Source: Clostridia bacterium | GTDB lineage: Bacteria > Bacillota > Clostridia > Acetivibrionales > DSM-27016 | Reading direction: 5' to 3' | Length of the DNA: 64,000 nt | NCBI GenBank assembly: GCA_026414765.1 | Contig: JAOAIJ010000015.1 | Coordinates: 124,001-188,000, forward strand | Part shown: in pieces, positions 38,150 to 46,806 of the stretch | Layout of the letters: each line of letters begins with the position of its first letter | Numbering within the stretch: position 1 is the first letter of the stretch | Translations under genes and position numbers: made by a program | The notes under the pieces: model-generated | Told to the model about the DNA's origin: nothing | Seen by the model: only the letters and a program-made list of their open reading frames with translations | The model's database searches: none

Positions 38150-40054
38150 ATGTCGGATAAAATGGAATTAAAGTTATTGGAACGGGTAAGAAGCTATATG
38201 GAAAAGCTCATATCTTCTGCTTTTGAGGTATTATTGTTTACTTTTATTATGCTGGTTAAGAGCATATTCTTTAATAGAGAAATCTCACTTACCTTTACAA
38301 ATATAGTGTTTATGTTATCATCTATCGGTATGGTTCTTGTTTTTACGAGTTTTTCATTGTGGTTTAAAAGGAAAATAAGAATCATGATTCTTATATTTTG
38401 GGATTTGGTGTTAACTGTATTTATGATTGCAGACATGGTTTATTTCAGGTATTTCAATGATGTGATATCCGTACCGGTCTTAAGGCAGGCTGTGTTGATG
38501 GATACTCTTCAAAGTAGTATATCAAGTCTCTTCAGAATCAGTGACATCTTTTTTGTTTTTGATATCCTGTTATTTATTGCAGTATTGATTATTACTGCAG
38601 GAAAAACCAACTTTTCCGGCCCCACACTGAAACAGCGTGTGATAAGCGCCTCTTCAGTTTTGCTCATAGGTATATGCTTTGTGTCTTACGGCTTTTTTGA
38701 CATAAACCGGACTATGGGCAGTAAAATATTTGATAATGTTTTAGACCGTACTTTTTTTGTCCAGAATATCGGCATCATTAATTACCACGGCTTTGACATA
38801 TATGCAACTGTATTAAAGAGCACTTTGGGGGACAAGGGTATTTCTGAAGAAAGGAAAAAGGAAGTACTGCAGGCTTTCAAAAGCATGGAGAAAAAGCAGG
38901 GTACAAATCTGACAGGAGCTGCAAAAGGCTATAACCTTATTGTAGTACAGGCAGAAGCATTTCAGAACATGCTTATTGATATGAAGGTTAATGGAAGGGA
39001 AGTTACGCCAAATCTTAATAGATTTATAAAAAAGAGTGCATATTTCAAAAACTACTTTTCTCAGACAGCACAGGGAAGTACATCAGATGCGGAGTTTCTG
39101 TCCAATGCATCCTACTACCCTCTGACTGAGGGCTCGGTGTATTTCCGGTATCCCAATAATACATTTGATACTCTTCCTAAAGCAATGAAAGGTCTTGGCT
39201 ACAAGACTTATGCAATGCATGCTTATAAGGGAAGCTATTGGAACAGATCTTTTGTTTATCCTGTTATCGGATTTGACCATTTCTATAATATGCCGGACTA
39301 TAAATTTAATGAGAGTGTAGGCTGGGGACTTGGTGACAAGTCATTTTTCAAGCAGTCGGTAGATAAGCTGAAAAAAATCGATAGCCCTTTTCATGCATTT
39401 CTGATATCACTTTCGGCCCATCATCCGTATGATGCTTTCAACGATATTTCTAATTTTGATGTTGCACCCTATGAACATACATTTCTGGGTAATTATCTGA
39501 AAGCTCAGCATTATGCAGATGAGGCCCTGGGAGAGCTTTTTATGGAACTGGAAAACAGTGGTTTGATGGGAAATAGTGTAATTGTAATATATGGTGACCA
39601 TGCAGGAATTCAGAAGGAAAAGACTGAAGAGTACAAAGAATTTTTAAATTTGAATGATAATGCAGAACTTAGACTGATTCAAATGTCAAAAGTACCGCTT
39701 ATAATACATTTTCCCGGTGATAAGGCAGCGGGGGTAAGGGAGACTGCGGGAGGGCAGATCGATTTATACCCTACTCTGGCCAATCTTTATGGAATCAAGC
39801 CTGCATATGCACTTGGCAAGGATTTGTTTAACTCAGACATAGGTTATGCTGTGTTTAGAAATGGGAATATTACTGACGGTACAACTGCATATATAAAATC
39901 TGCAAACTTGTGCTTCGATATTGTTTCAGGACAGGAAAGGGATCTGAATACATTAAGTGAAAAAATTGAATTTGCTGAAAAACAACTAGAAGTATCGGAT
40001 GATATTATAAGCGGCAACCTGATAAGTTATTTTCTAAAAGATAAAAGTAAATAA
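38150..40054 (+). CDS. LTA synthase-family phosphoglycerol transferase/sulfatase
   Basis: This 634-aa polytopic protein has about five N-terminal membrane helices (residues 22-180) and an extracellular sulfatase-fold domain (about 255-630). Features of the lipoteichoic acid synthase family are the metal-ligand Glu in VVQAEAFQN, TPNLNRF, the nucleophile Thr311 in QGSTSDAEF, and YGDHAG. It would transfer glycerophosphate from phosphatidylglycerol to a polymer or glycolipid on the cell surface. No neighbouring teichoic genes help to fix the acceptor. A GAGGTAA site precedes the ATG. Confidence 0.9.
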   Translation: MSDKMELKLLERVRSYMEKLISSAFEVLLFTFIMLVKSIFFNREISLTFTNIVFMLSSIGMVLVFTSFSLWFKRKIRIMILIFWDLVLTVFMIADMVYFRYFNDVISVPVLRQAVLMDTLQSSISSLFRISDIFFVFDILLFIAVLIITAGKTNFSGPTLKQRVISASSVLLIGICFVSYGFFDINRTMGSKIFDNVLDRTFFVQNIGIINYHGFDIYATVLKSTLGDKGISEERKKEVLQAFKSMEKKQGTNLTGAAKGYNLIVVQAEAFQNMLIDMKVNGREVTPNLNRFIKKSAYFKNYFSQTAQGSTSDAEFLSNASYYPLTEGSVYFRYPNNTFDTLPKAMKGLGYKTYAMHAYKGSYWNRSFVYPVIGFDHFYNMPDYKFNESVGWGLGDKSFFKQSVDKLKKIDSPFHAFLISLSAHHPYDAFNDISNFDVAPYEHTFLGNYLKAQHYADEALGELFMELENSGLMGNSVIVIYGDHAGIQKEKTEEYKEFLNLNDNAELRLIQMSKVPLIIHFPGDKAAGVRETAGGQIDLYPTLANLYGIKPAYALGKDLFNSDIGYAVFRNGNITDGTTAYIKSANLCFDIVSGQERDLNTLSEKIEFAEKQLEVSDDIISGNLISYFLKDKSK

Positions 40055-40167
40055 TTGTGCGGTTTAGCATCCATCACCTTCTTGAGACTGCTGTCATATT
40101 TTATTAGGAGAACAGTTTTGTTTTGGAAAAAATATATTAAGCATAGCAGCAATTGAGGTGTGAAAAT

Positions 40168-40614
40168 GTGAACAATGATGTATATGCCGATAACTGTAAT
40201 TCTTACTTTCAGCCTGAATACTCCATGATAGGAGACATAGAGGAGTACATACAAAATGAATTAAAAGACAGTATGTATTATTTTGAGCTCTCTAAAAAAG
40301 CGCCCTCACAGATGGCCAAAGATTTGCTTGAGGAGTTTTCTAAAGATGAAAAGACCCATGCTGAAGGATTTGTCAAAGCCTATGGAATTCTCACAGGTTT
40401 GATGTTTCATAGTATGGATGTGGGTGTACAACAGATACCCGAATACAGCGAAGCACTGAAGTCAAGATTCTTATCAGAAACAAGTGAGAGTAAGAAGTAT
40501 AGTGATCAATACCTGAAGACCAGAAACCAATTCTTGAAGGACTTGTTTTTTTCCATAAGCTCCTCAGAAGCACAGCATGCAATGAAAATACTGTTGTTGA
40601 TGTGTGAAGCATAA
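40168..40614 (+). CDS. Ferritin-like domain protein
   Basis: This helical protein of about 148 aa resembles rubrerythrin-type diiron proteins: IQNELKDSMYYFELSKKAPSQMAKDLLEEFSKDEKTHAEGF holds an E...EKxHA pattern, and a second SSSEAQHAMKILLL closes it. No rubredoxin domain is present. GTG 40168 is preferred after GAGGTG; TTG 40153 overlaps that site. It may serve peroxide handling or spore coat, but this is not decided by the sequence. Confidence 0.7.
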   Translation: MNNDVYADNCNSYFQPEYSMIGDIEEYIQNELKDSMYYFELSKKAPSQMAKDLLEEFSKDEKTHAEGFVKAYGILTGLMFHSMDVGVQQIPEYSEALKSRFLSETSESKKYSDQYLKTRNQFLKDLFFSISSSEAQHAMKILLLMCEA

Positions 40615-40620
40615 ATAATG

Positions 40621-40720
40621 AAGGAACTGTATTTTTGTAATATGCTCCCCCGTGGTAATGAGTTACTATTACTAAAACTGTCTATCACAAAAGGAGCATA
40701 ACATTGTAGTACAGTTCCTT
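40621..40720. terminator. Large two-stem inverted repeat between convergent genes
   Basis: An 11-bp outer stem AAGGAACTGTA/TACAGTTCCTT (40621-40631/40710-40720) and an 8-bp inner stem TATGCTCC/GGAGCATA (40641-40648/40693-40700) are separated by symmetric 9-nt internal loops. Likely a bidirectional terminator. Confidence 0.6.
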
Positions 40721-40725
40721 ATTGT

Positions 40726-41517
40726 CTATGGTACAAAGAATGTAAAAATTTTTATTATCCATTCACTGATATTTGGATACGCAGATTTTATCAGGTTTGA
40801 TACCTGTTCCGGTGCCAGGTGACCGACAGTTTCCAAGGAGTAGCTGCTTCCTGCTGCATTTCCGCTTATTATGTATTCTCCTATTGCTTTTCCTCCTATT
40901 GCTACTACACCTTTTGCATAACCACCAAGTGCGATTTTACCGAAAGCAGCTCCGCCGATAGCTCCAAGTCCGACTGCACAACCGCCGACCGCCAAAAGAC
41001 CTATAGCAAGACCGCCCAGCGAAACACCACCAACAGCAGCTCCGCCCAGAGCCAGCAGACCCAGTGAAATTGCACCCAGACTCAGGCCTCCAAGAGAAAC
41101 CGCCCCCATTGAAATTACTCCTATGGAAATATCACCTAAAGCAATAATTCCTTTAGCTACCGCCGGTTTTCCCATCCCCCAGCCCCTTCTAAGCTTGATA
41201 TGAACTAGAGGTAAGCCGAAGAGGATTTTTTTCGATTTGTACTCATAAAAATAGTTGTTAAGGAAATATTGTGTTTGTACCTGCTGATGTATAAGCTTTT
41301 CCATCTCGGGATTCTTTTCTTCATACATTGTACTCATGAATTCCTTTGCTACCTCTTCAGGTCTGCCCATTCTAGCTATTACAACGTCAATATTTTCATT
41401 TTTGACGGCTATGCTGATATGAGAGCGGAGATCTTTCGCTATCCTGTCCTTCAAGGCTTTATGAGCTGTAATATGACAGATAACTTCTTTTACATAACTT
41501 TCTATTTTAGCATCCAT
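40726..41517 (-). CDS. HAAS-like protein with 18 glycine pentad repeats
   Basis: The 263-aa protein has an N-terminal helical part (residues 1-60: KIESYVKEVICHITAHKALKDRIAKDLRSH...GRPEEVAKEF) that resembles the HAAS/DUF1700 domain found beside PadR regulators. Residues 123-212 consist of 18 exact five-residue repeats of form G-x-hydrophobic-[SA]-hydrophobic (GDISI, GVISM, GAVSL, GGLSL and so on). This suggests a regular beta-helix or a membrane-associated hydrophobic solenoid. No signal peptide is seen. Its start is 2 bp after the padR stop, with GGGAGG inside the end of padR, so translation is coupled. Function is unknown; control by PadR is likely. Confidence 0.78.
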   Translation of the reverse strand: MDAKIESYVKEVICHITAHKALKDRIAKDLRSHISIAVKNENIDVVIARMGRPEEVAKEFMSTMYEEKNPEMEKLIHQQVQTQYFLNNYFYEYKSKKILFGLPLVHIKLRRGWGMGKPAVAKGIIALGDISIGVISMGAVSLGGLSLGAISLGLLALGGAAVGGVSLGGLAIGLLAVGGCAVGLGAIGGAAFGKIALGGYAKGVVAIGGKAIGEYIISGNAAGSSYSLETVGHLAPEQVSNLIKSAYPNISEWIIKIFTFFVP

Positions 41518-41519
41518 TT

Positions 41520-41882
41520 TTATACCTCCCACTGCATTATGGATTTTACTACATCCAACAAAGCTTTTAGTTCCTTTTCCATGTTAACCAGTTCAGAACG
41601 GCCTTCCTTTGTAATTCTATAATATTTCCTAGGTACGCTTCGCCTATCAGAGGAATCCTGTTCCCAACAGCTCTCAATCAAGCTGTTGTCCTCAAGCCTG
41701 TAAAGAATGGGGTATAGGGTACCTTCTTTCATTTTAAAAACACCTCGGCTTTTTGTGTCAAGTTCCTGCATGAGTTGATATCCGTACATGCTTTGGCTGC
41801 TGAGGAGTTTCAGGATAAGTATCTCTATTATGCCTTTCTTAAGCTGTTTGTTTATTTCAGCCACTGCATTTCCATAGTCCAC
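41520..41882 (-). CDS. PadR-family transcriptional regulator
   Basis: This 120-aa winged-helix repressor has the PadR signature: KGIIEILILKLLSSQSMYGYQLMQEL, MKEGTLYPILYRLEDNSLIES and RKYYRITKEGRSEL, followed by the short dimerisation helix. Such proteins bind a palindrome at their own promoter and release it on binding a hydrophobic ligand or another signal. A 13-bp perfect palindrome lies 19 bp upstream. It forms an operon with the pentad-repeat protein. Confidence 0.93.
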   Translation of the reverse strand: MDYGNAVAEINKQLKKGIIEILILKLLSSQSMYGYQLMQELDTKSRGVFKMKEGTLYPILYRLEDNSLIESCWEQDSSDRRSVPRKYYRITKEGRSELVNMEKELKALLDVVKSIMQWEV

Positions 41883-41900
41883 ATAAACACCTTCTTAAAC

Positions 41901-41927
41901 CATATATTTAGTATTACTAAATATATG
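41901..41927 (-). promoter_or_regulatory. PadR operator candidate
   Basis: Perfect 13-bp inverted repeat CATATATTTAGTA/TACTAAATATATG with a 1-nt centre, 19 bp upstream of the padR start. The TAGTA...TACTA core resembles sites used by PadR-family repressors, so autoregulation is likely. Confidence 0.7.
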
Positions 41928-41956
41928 ATAATGGAAAATATTTAATCTGTCAACAA

Positions 41957-41987
41957 TAAAAAGGAAGCCTACTCATGCAGGCTTCCT
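41957..41987 (-). terminator. Terminator of hcp
   Basis: A 9-bp stem AGGAAGCCT/AGGCTTCCT (41962-41970, 41979-41987) is followed on the minus strand by TTTTTATTG. Confidence 0.85.
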
Positions 41988-42005
41988 GAACAACTTTATA
42001 TCTGG

Positions 42006-43292
42006 TTATCCGAGCATATTCTGTAAGTCGGTATTTGCATTGCCTGTAAGTTTCAACCCAAAGGTCTTCTGCAATACATCGACAACACCTGGTGCAAGGA
42101 ATTCGGGTGCTTTTGGTCCTATCCGTATATCCTGTACACCGAGACTGAATAGGCCGAGAAGTATAGCAACAGCTTTTTGTTCAAACCATGATAATACAAT
42201 AGAAAGAGGAAGTTCATTTACTGTACAGTTAAATGCGCCAGCCAGTGCTACTGCGATCTTAACGGCCGATCCCGAGTTGTTGCACTGCCCGAGGTCAATA
42301 TATCTTGGAATAATAGTTCCAGGAACTACACCAAAATCATGGTCGTTGAATCTGAACTTACCACATGATGTTGTAATAATTACGCAATTTTGTGGAATTG
42401 AAAGTGCAAGCTCTCTGTAATATTCCCCGCCTTTACCGGGAGCATCGCATCCTGCTATTACGAAAAATCTTTTTATCTTACCTGATTTTACGGCATCAAT
42501 GATTTCCGGAGCGATTCCAAGCACTGTTTCATGATGATATCCGGTCACAAGTGTCTTATCAGATTGTATATTTGCTTCAGGAAGGGAGAGTGCCTTATCT
42601 ATTATTGGTGAAAAATCATCATTTTCTATCTTCTTTACTCCTTCCAGACCGGCAACGTCATAAGAGAAAAATCTGTCTCCGTATGTGCCTTTGATTGGCA
42701 TCAGACAGTTTGTCGTTCCCAGTATTGCACCTGGGAATTCTTCAAAAACCTTTCTTTGATCATACCAGGCTTTACCTACATTGCCTTTCAGGTGGGGATA
42801 TCTCTTTAGCTGAGGGTATCCGTGAGCCGGAAGCATTTCTGAGTGTGTATATATGTTAATACCTTTTCCTTCAGTTTGTTTTAGCAGTTCTTCCAGAGCA
42901 AACAGGTTGTGGCCTGTTACAAGTATGCATTTTCCTTCAACCTTGTCTTCTGAAACAGTAACAGGCTGAGGTACTCCTAGCTTTGCTGTATGTGCCTTGT
43001 CGAGAAGATCCATTACTCTTACTGTTGCAGTACCTACCTTCATTGCCATATCTATATGTTCGGACAAGTTAAAGTTTGAGTTTGTCAATGTCATATATAA
43101 AGCTTCATGAGTGACCCTATCAACTTCGGTATCACTACAGCCAAGCTGGCGGGCATGTGTAGCATAAGCAGCTATACCCTTTAAACCGAATATGATAGTA
43201 TCTTGAAGACTTGAAATATTTTCGTCCTTTCCGCATACACCAATCTTAGTGCATCCTCCACTGGGACATTGCTCACACTGGTAACAAAACAT
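42006..43292 (-). CDS. hcp: Hybrid-cluster protein (Hcp), class III
   Basis: Hcp reduces nitric oxide or hydroxylamine and protects against nitrosative stress. The 428-aa protein starts with Cys3, Cys6, Cys14 and Cys20 (FCYQCEQ...GGCTKIGVCGK) for the cubane cluster. Hybrid-cluster ligands are in VTGHNLFALEEL, GTTNCLMP, VIAGCDAP, TTSCGKFRF and QCNNSGSAVKIA. It lacks about 110 residues of the usual class I length (about 550), which fits the class III form of thermophiles and clostridia. AAGGAGG precedes the start. A TGTGA-N6-TCACA operator lies about 100 bp upstream. Confidence 0.94.
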   Translation of the reverse strand: MFCYQCEQCPSGGCTKIGVCGKDENISSLQDTIIFGLKGIAAYATHARQLGCSDTEVDRVTHEALYMTLTNSNFNLSEHIDMAMKVGTATVRVMDLLDKAHTAKLGVPQPVTVSEDKVEGKCILVTGHNLFALEELLKQTEGKGINIYTHSEMLPAHGYPQLKRYPHLKGNVGKAWYDQRKVFEEFPGAILGTTNCLMPIKGTYGDRFFSYDVAGLEGVKKIENDDFSPIIDKALSLPEANIQSDKTLVTGYHHETVLGIAPEIIDAVKSGKIKRFFVIAGCDAPGKGGEYYRELALSIPQNCVIITTSCGKFRFNDHDFGVVPGTIIPRYIDLGQCNNSGSAVKIAVALAGAFNCTVNELPLSIVLSWFEQKAVAILLGLFSLGVQDIRIGPKAPEFLAPGVVDVLQKTFGLKLTGNANTDLQNMLG

Positions 43293-43388
43293 TTTGAATT
43301 CCTCCTTAAGTAATTTGGATTGTTTGATTCGATAATCTTATTCTATAAGATTTCTATGAATTGGTATGTTAACTATGACACAATATCC

Positions 43389-43404
43389 TGTGATTTATAT
43401 CACA
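43389..43404 (-). promoter_or_regulatory. FNR/CRP-family operator upstream of hcp
   Basis: Perfect TGTGA-N6-TCACA palindrome at 43389-43404, about 100 bp upstream of hcp. HcpR-type CRP/FNR regulators control hcp in many anaerobes through sites of this shape. The regulator gene is not in the window. Confidence 0.65.
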
Positions 43405-43461
43405 AGCTCAAATAAATAAGTGCACAGGATAATCCTGTGCACTTATTTATTTGAGCTTGTG
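43401..43461. terminator. 30-bp perfect inverted repeat (bidirectional terminator)
   Basis: Arms 43401-43430 and 43432-43461 are exact complements around a single base. The right arm includes the last four codons and stop of the small gene on the minus strand. The left arm begins with the CACA of the hcp operator. Confidence 0.75.
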
Positions 43462-43638
43462 GCCCATCTTCACTTTCTTATCCTTTCTCTCTACCATACC
43501 CGGAGAACCAAAACTTTCAAGTTGTGCCTTCTGCGACTTAACTTCTCTTGGAACTGGCTGGCCTCTGTGTTCTGGAATTTCTGTAGCGAACTCCTGTTTG
43601 GCAAAATCTTTTTTATTTCTGTATATATCCTTTGACAT
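43447..43638 (-). CDS. Small basic protein, unknown function
   Basis: This 63-aa hydrophilic protein begins MSKDIYRNKKDFAKQEFATEIPEHRG and ends VKMGHKLK, rich in Lys and Glu with no hydrophobic core, and may be disordered. ATG 43638 has AAGGAGA upstream; the frame extends farther but without a site. I do not recognise a family. Its stop lies in the long hairpin shared with the hcp promoter region. Confidence 0.6.
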   Translation of the reverse strand: MSKDIYRNKKDFAKQEFATEIPEHRGQPVPREVKSQKAQLESFGSPGMVERKDKKVKMGHKLK

Positions 43639-44256
43639 ATGAAATCTCCTTTTTGAATAAAATACTGACATTATACGTATTTTTTGCACCAATAAATCAT
43701 GTTATTCAAATATTATTTAGCATAAAAGCAAATAAAAGTATGCTTACCCTGAAGTGTTATTCCAGCTAAATTTTTCTGGTAACAAGCTTTCTTTATACTA
43801 AAATACTTTTGCAAAATAAAATAGAAGGAGGTAAAATGTAGAAGCTCGTTTTATAAAGTCTAAAAATGTGTCAAAATGAGTTTTTATGTAAAAAATGCTC
43901 GAAAAAGTTTAGTTTACTATTATGCATCATTATGGTAAAATATCCAATATAAAACAAATGTCAATTTCAAGGAATTTTTACAAAGTTTTATTGCTAGATT
44001 ATGTCAGTTTTTATTCTTCTGTTTTCCAAAATAAAGATATAATGATTTATCGGTAAGTTCTATACTCCTTTATTATATATAAAAAAGTGCGGTATTTACT
44101 GTAAAATAAAGGCACGAATACATATACATGGAGATTATGTAATTAATTTTATGATTTATTAAAATTAATATGAATTGGAAACGGTTTGTACAATGCTGGA
44201 TTGCAATTCTTATTTATTTTGCATATTATTAATAATTTTGGAAGGAGAGTATAGTG
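43639..44256. other. AT-rich intergenic region, 618 bp
   Basis: No coding frame is seen. At 43823-43841 a near-perfect AGAAGGAGG is followed by ATG and immediately by TAG, a start-stop pair with no coding value. The rest shows no clear hairpin with a T tract. Confidence 0.4.
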
Positions 44257-44685
44257 ATGACTTGCAAAAATCTCGATGAACTGTTTGCAAAGATAAGAAC
44301 AATAACCGGTGTGGGGGATATCGGGTATCACGAAATACGTGACGGGAGGCTTAATCCTGTACATAAAACAAATACAGATGCTCTGGGAGTAGAAAAGTGG
44401 AAAAGTACTCATGCCGAGAGACCGGTGTATATTGAAAAAACTCCCATACTGAAAGAGTTATTAAACACCGGTAAGGCGTCGTCAATAGCAAATACAAAGA
44501 GTGACTCCCGTTCGGACGATGCATTCTTTCTTTTTGGAATTGACAGTATTTTAATAATACCTGTTGTTCAGGAGGAATGCATTAAAGGCATAATATGCAT
44601 AGCTTCCATAGGAAAACTCCATGAATTCTCTAAAGAAGAAATAAACGAATGTACAAAAGCAGTTAATAAACATTTCAATTCATAA
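44257..44685 (+). CDS. GAF-domain protein
   Basis: This 142-aa single GAF domain begins MTCKNLDELFAKIRTITGVGDIGYHEI and contains SILIIPVVQEECIKGIICIASIGKLHEFSKEEI, the typical end of a GAF sensor fold. It may bind a small ligand. ATG 44257 is 7 bp after GGAAGGAGAG; GTG 44254 is possible. It lies 27 bp before the TPP enzyme and is probably in the same operon, so it may sense that enzyme's metabolite. Confidence 0.78.
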   Translation: MTCKNLDELFAKIRTITGVGDIGYHEIRDGRLNPVHKTNTDALGVEKWKSTHAERPVYIEKTPILKELLNTGKASSIANTKSDSRSDDAFFLFGIDSILIIPVVQEECIKGIICIASIGKLHEFSKEEINECTKAVNKHFNS

Positions 44686-44712
44686 TACTTTTATCGTATT
44701 GGAGGTTACAAA

Positions 44713-46344
44713 ATGAAAATATCTGAAGCAATTTTGAAGTATCTTAAGGAGAATGGAGTTGAGTGCATATTCGGAATACCGGCAGGAACAGTAAGCCCGA
44801 TTTTTGATTCTATGAACAATATTGACATAGAACTGATTATTACAAAGAATGAAGCAGGAGCAGCATACTCGGCAGCAAGGTATGCAAGTATGTCGAAGCA
44901 GCTTGGTGTTTGTATAGGGGCAGGCGGCGTGGGTGTAAATAATATGGTGAACGGTATTGCGGATGCAATGAGGGCAAAAGCACCGGTACTTGTGATAACC
45001 GGATATGTAAACAGATGGCAGATAGGAAAAGGTGCGATACAAGAGCTGGATACAAAAGATATTTTGAAGCCTATTACAAAATACAGTAATACTATTCTAT
45101 ATGAAGAAATGGTGCCTGGGGAACTGAAAAAAGCAATAGAGCTCGCACTTACGCCCCCGATGGGACCTGTACACATTTGTATACCCGTAGATATACAAGG
45201 TGCACAGCTACCGGTTGAAATGCCGGAAAAAGTCGATATTGCCAGGGTAAGACAAATACAATTTAACAGACATTCACTGCAAAAAGCCTTGGATATAATC
45301 AATAATGAGAAATACGGCATTATAATGGTAGGGAAAGGCTGCAGAGGAATGTCTGAGAAAGTTATGAAACTTAGCGAGCATTTGCAATGGCCTATCATAA
45401 CTACTCCTGAGGGGAAAGGGGTTGTGCATTCGGATTTTTATCTGAACCTAGGGAATTATGGTTTTGCAGGAACTGATGCAGCCGACGAATATGTTGAAAA
45501 AGGCCCTGCAACTTGTATATTAATACTTGGGACAAGCCTGGGTGAGCCATCTACATATAACTTCAATCAAATGCTTGTAAAGGGGAAAAAGGTTATACAT
45601 GTAGATTGGGATATCCGGGAGTTGGGTAAGGTCTTTGAGACGGATGCAAAGATTCATGGCGACCTGGAATATGTGCTTACAGAAATAATCAGAAACTGCA
45701 GGAAATCCAATATGATTTTTAATCGCCCGGAACTTAATAAGCAATATGAATGTAACCATACAGGGTTATCATTAAGGCTTTTTCTGGAACAAATTACAAG
45801 AATATTACCCATGGATACCCGCTATGTTTGTGATATTGGTGAATATACCAACTTTGTTTTCAAATACCTCTCAATTCCCGAGGGCGGAGATTTTGAAGTT
45901 AATATAAATTATGGTGCGATGGGTTCCGCAATAGCCGGCTCTTTAGGCGCATATATGGCCGATGCCAAAAAGCCTCTTTCCATATTTGCCGGTGACGGGT
46001 CCTTCTTCATGAACGGAGCAGAGGTTTTGACGGCTAAAGAGTACAAGCTGCCGATCATATATATAATTAGCAATAATGCAATGTTGGGTTATGTTGACCG
46101 GGGACACAGCTTTTTGTATGGAAGAACGCTACGAGGTTTCAGACAGGAAAGAATATCGATTGCCGATATGATGCGCTCGGTTGGTGTGAAGTCCATGCAA
46201 ATCAGATGTTTGGATGATATGAAATATATTAGTACATTTATAGAAAAAGCTGATGGACCGTGCGTGATTGAATTAATTACTGACGGGAGTGAGCCCGCGC
46301 CCATTCTAGACAGGCTAAAAGCCCTGAGAAAAAGTACTGCGTAA
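44713..46344 (+). CDS. TPP-dependent enzyme, acetolactate synthase large-subunit-like
   Basis: This 543-aa protein has the three-domain layout of the pyruvate oxidase/acetolactate synthase family. E47 (TKNEAGAAYSAARYA) is the catalytic Glu. The TPP and magnesium motif GDGSFFMNGAEVLTAKEYKLPIIYIISNNA is near residues 425-454. There is no adjacent ilvN regulatory subunit and no ilv or leu context, so I do not assign it to isoleucine synthesis. The reaction could be a decarboxylase or carboligase on another 2-oxo acid. GGAGG precedes the ATG and a GAF gene lies upstream. Confidence 0.85.
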   Translation: MKISEAILKYLKENGVECIFGIPAGTVSPIFDSMNNIDIELIITKNEAGAAYSAARYASMSKQLGVCIGAGGVGVNNMVNGIADAMRAKAPVLVITGYVNRWQIGKGAIQELDTKDILKPITKYSNTILYEEMVPGELKKAIELALTPPMGPVHICIPVDIQGAQLPVEMPEKVDIARVRQIQFNRHSLQKALDIINNEKYGIIMVGKGCRGMSEKVMKLSEHLQWPIITTPEGKGVVHSDFYLNLGNYGFAGTDAADEYVEKGPATCILILGTSLGEPSTYNFNQMLVKGKKVIHVDWDIRELGKVFETDAKIHGDLEYVLTEIIRNCRKSNMIFNRPELNKQYECNHTGLSLRLFLEQITRILPMDTRYVCDIGEYTNFVFKYLSIPEGGDFEVNINYGAMGSAIAGSLGAYMADAKKPLSIFAGDGSFFMNGAEVLTAKEYKLPIIYIISNNAMLGYVDRGHSFLYGRTLRGFRQERISIADMMRSVGVKSMQIRCLDDMKYISTFIEKADGPCVIELITDGSEPAPILDRLKALRKSTA

Positions 46345-46377
46345 GTATTTTGACAATACGTATGTAAATAATGAAAA

Positions 46378-46408
46378 GCTGAGGATTTTACTCGGCTTTT
46401 TTTATTTT
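46378..46408 (+). terminator. Terminator after the TPP enzyme gene
   Basis: A 7-bp stem AGCTGAG/CTCGGCT (one G-T pair) is followed by TTTTTTTA. Confidence 0.75.
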
Positions 46409-46806
46409 CTTAAAATCTAATTAAGTTTATTGAAAAATTGCAATTTTTTAAGGAATTTTAAGTTTTTATTAGAAAAAGCTTCCTATTTTGGCTAAATAGG
46501 AGTATACAAAATTCGACAACATTTGTAATAATGTGTAATATTAGTTTAAAATAGCTCAAATAAGCAAGTAATTACTAACCCAGGCAGTAATACACATATC
46601 ATAACAGTGTAAAGAACATTGCTGCTTACAGCTGAAATCTTTAAGTAGATTAAGCTGATTCTAAAAGATATATTTACCGTGTGGTAGATATCCTTCAACA
46701 TCATTCAACTATTCTTTCTTATAACAAATGAATACTGGATTACTGAAAACGCAGGTATTATTAATAACTTTCCAGTATAAGTATTATTTTTTATGGAGGT
46801 GCAATT
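46409..46806. other. AT-rich leader of second chemoreceptor
   Basis: About 400 bp with stops in all frames. I looked for a cyclic-di-GMP or other riboswitch and saw no conserved core. Confidence 0.35.

Noticed and set aside
40773-41067. Plus-strand frames opposite the pentad-repeat protein
   Set aside because: They are low-complexity mirror images of the glycine repeat codons without start signals.
46409-46806. Cyclic-di-GMP riboswitch before the second chemoreceptor
   Set aside because: No GEMM-type conserved core could be found by eye.
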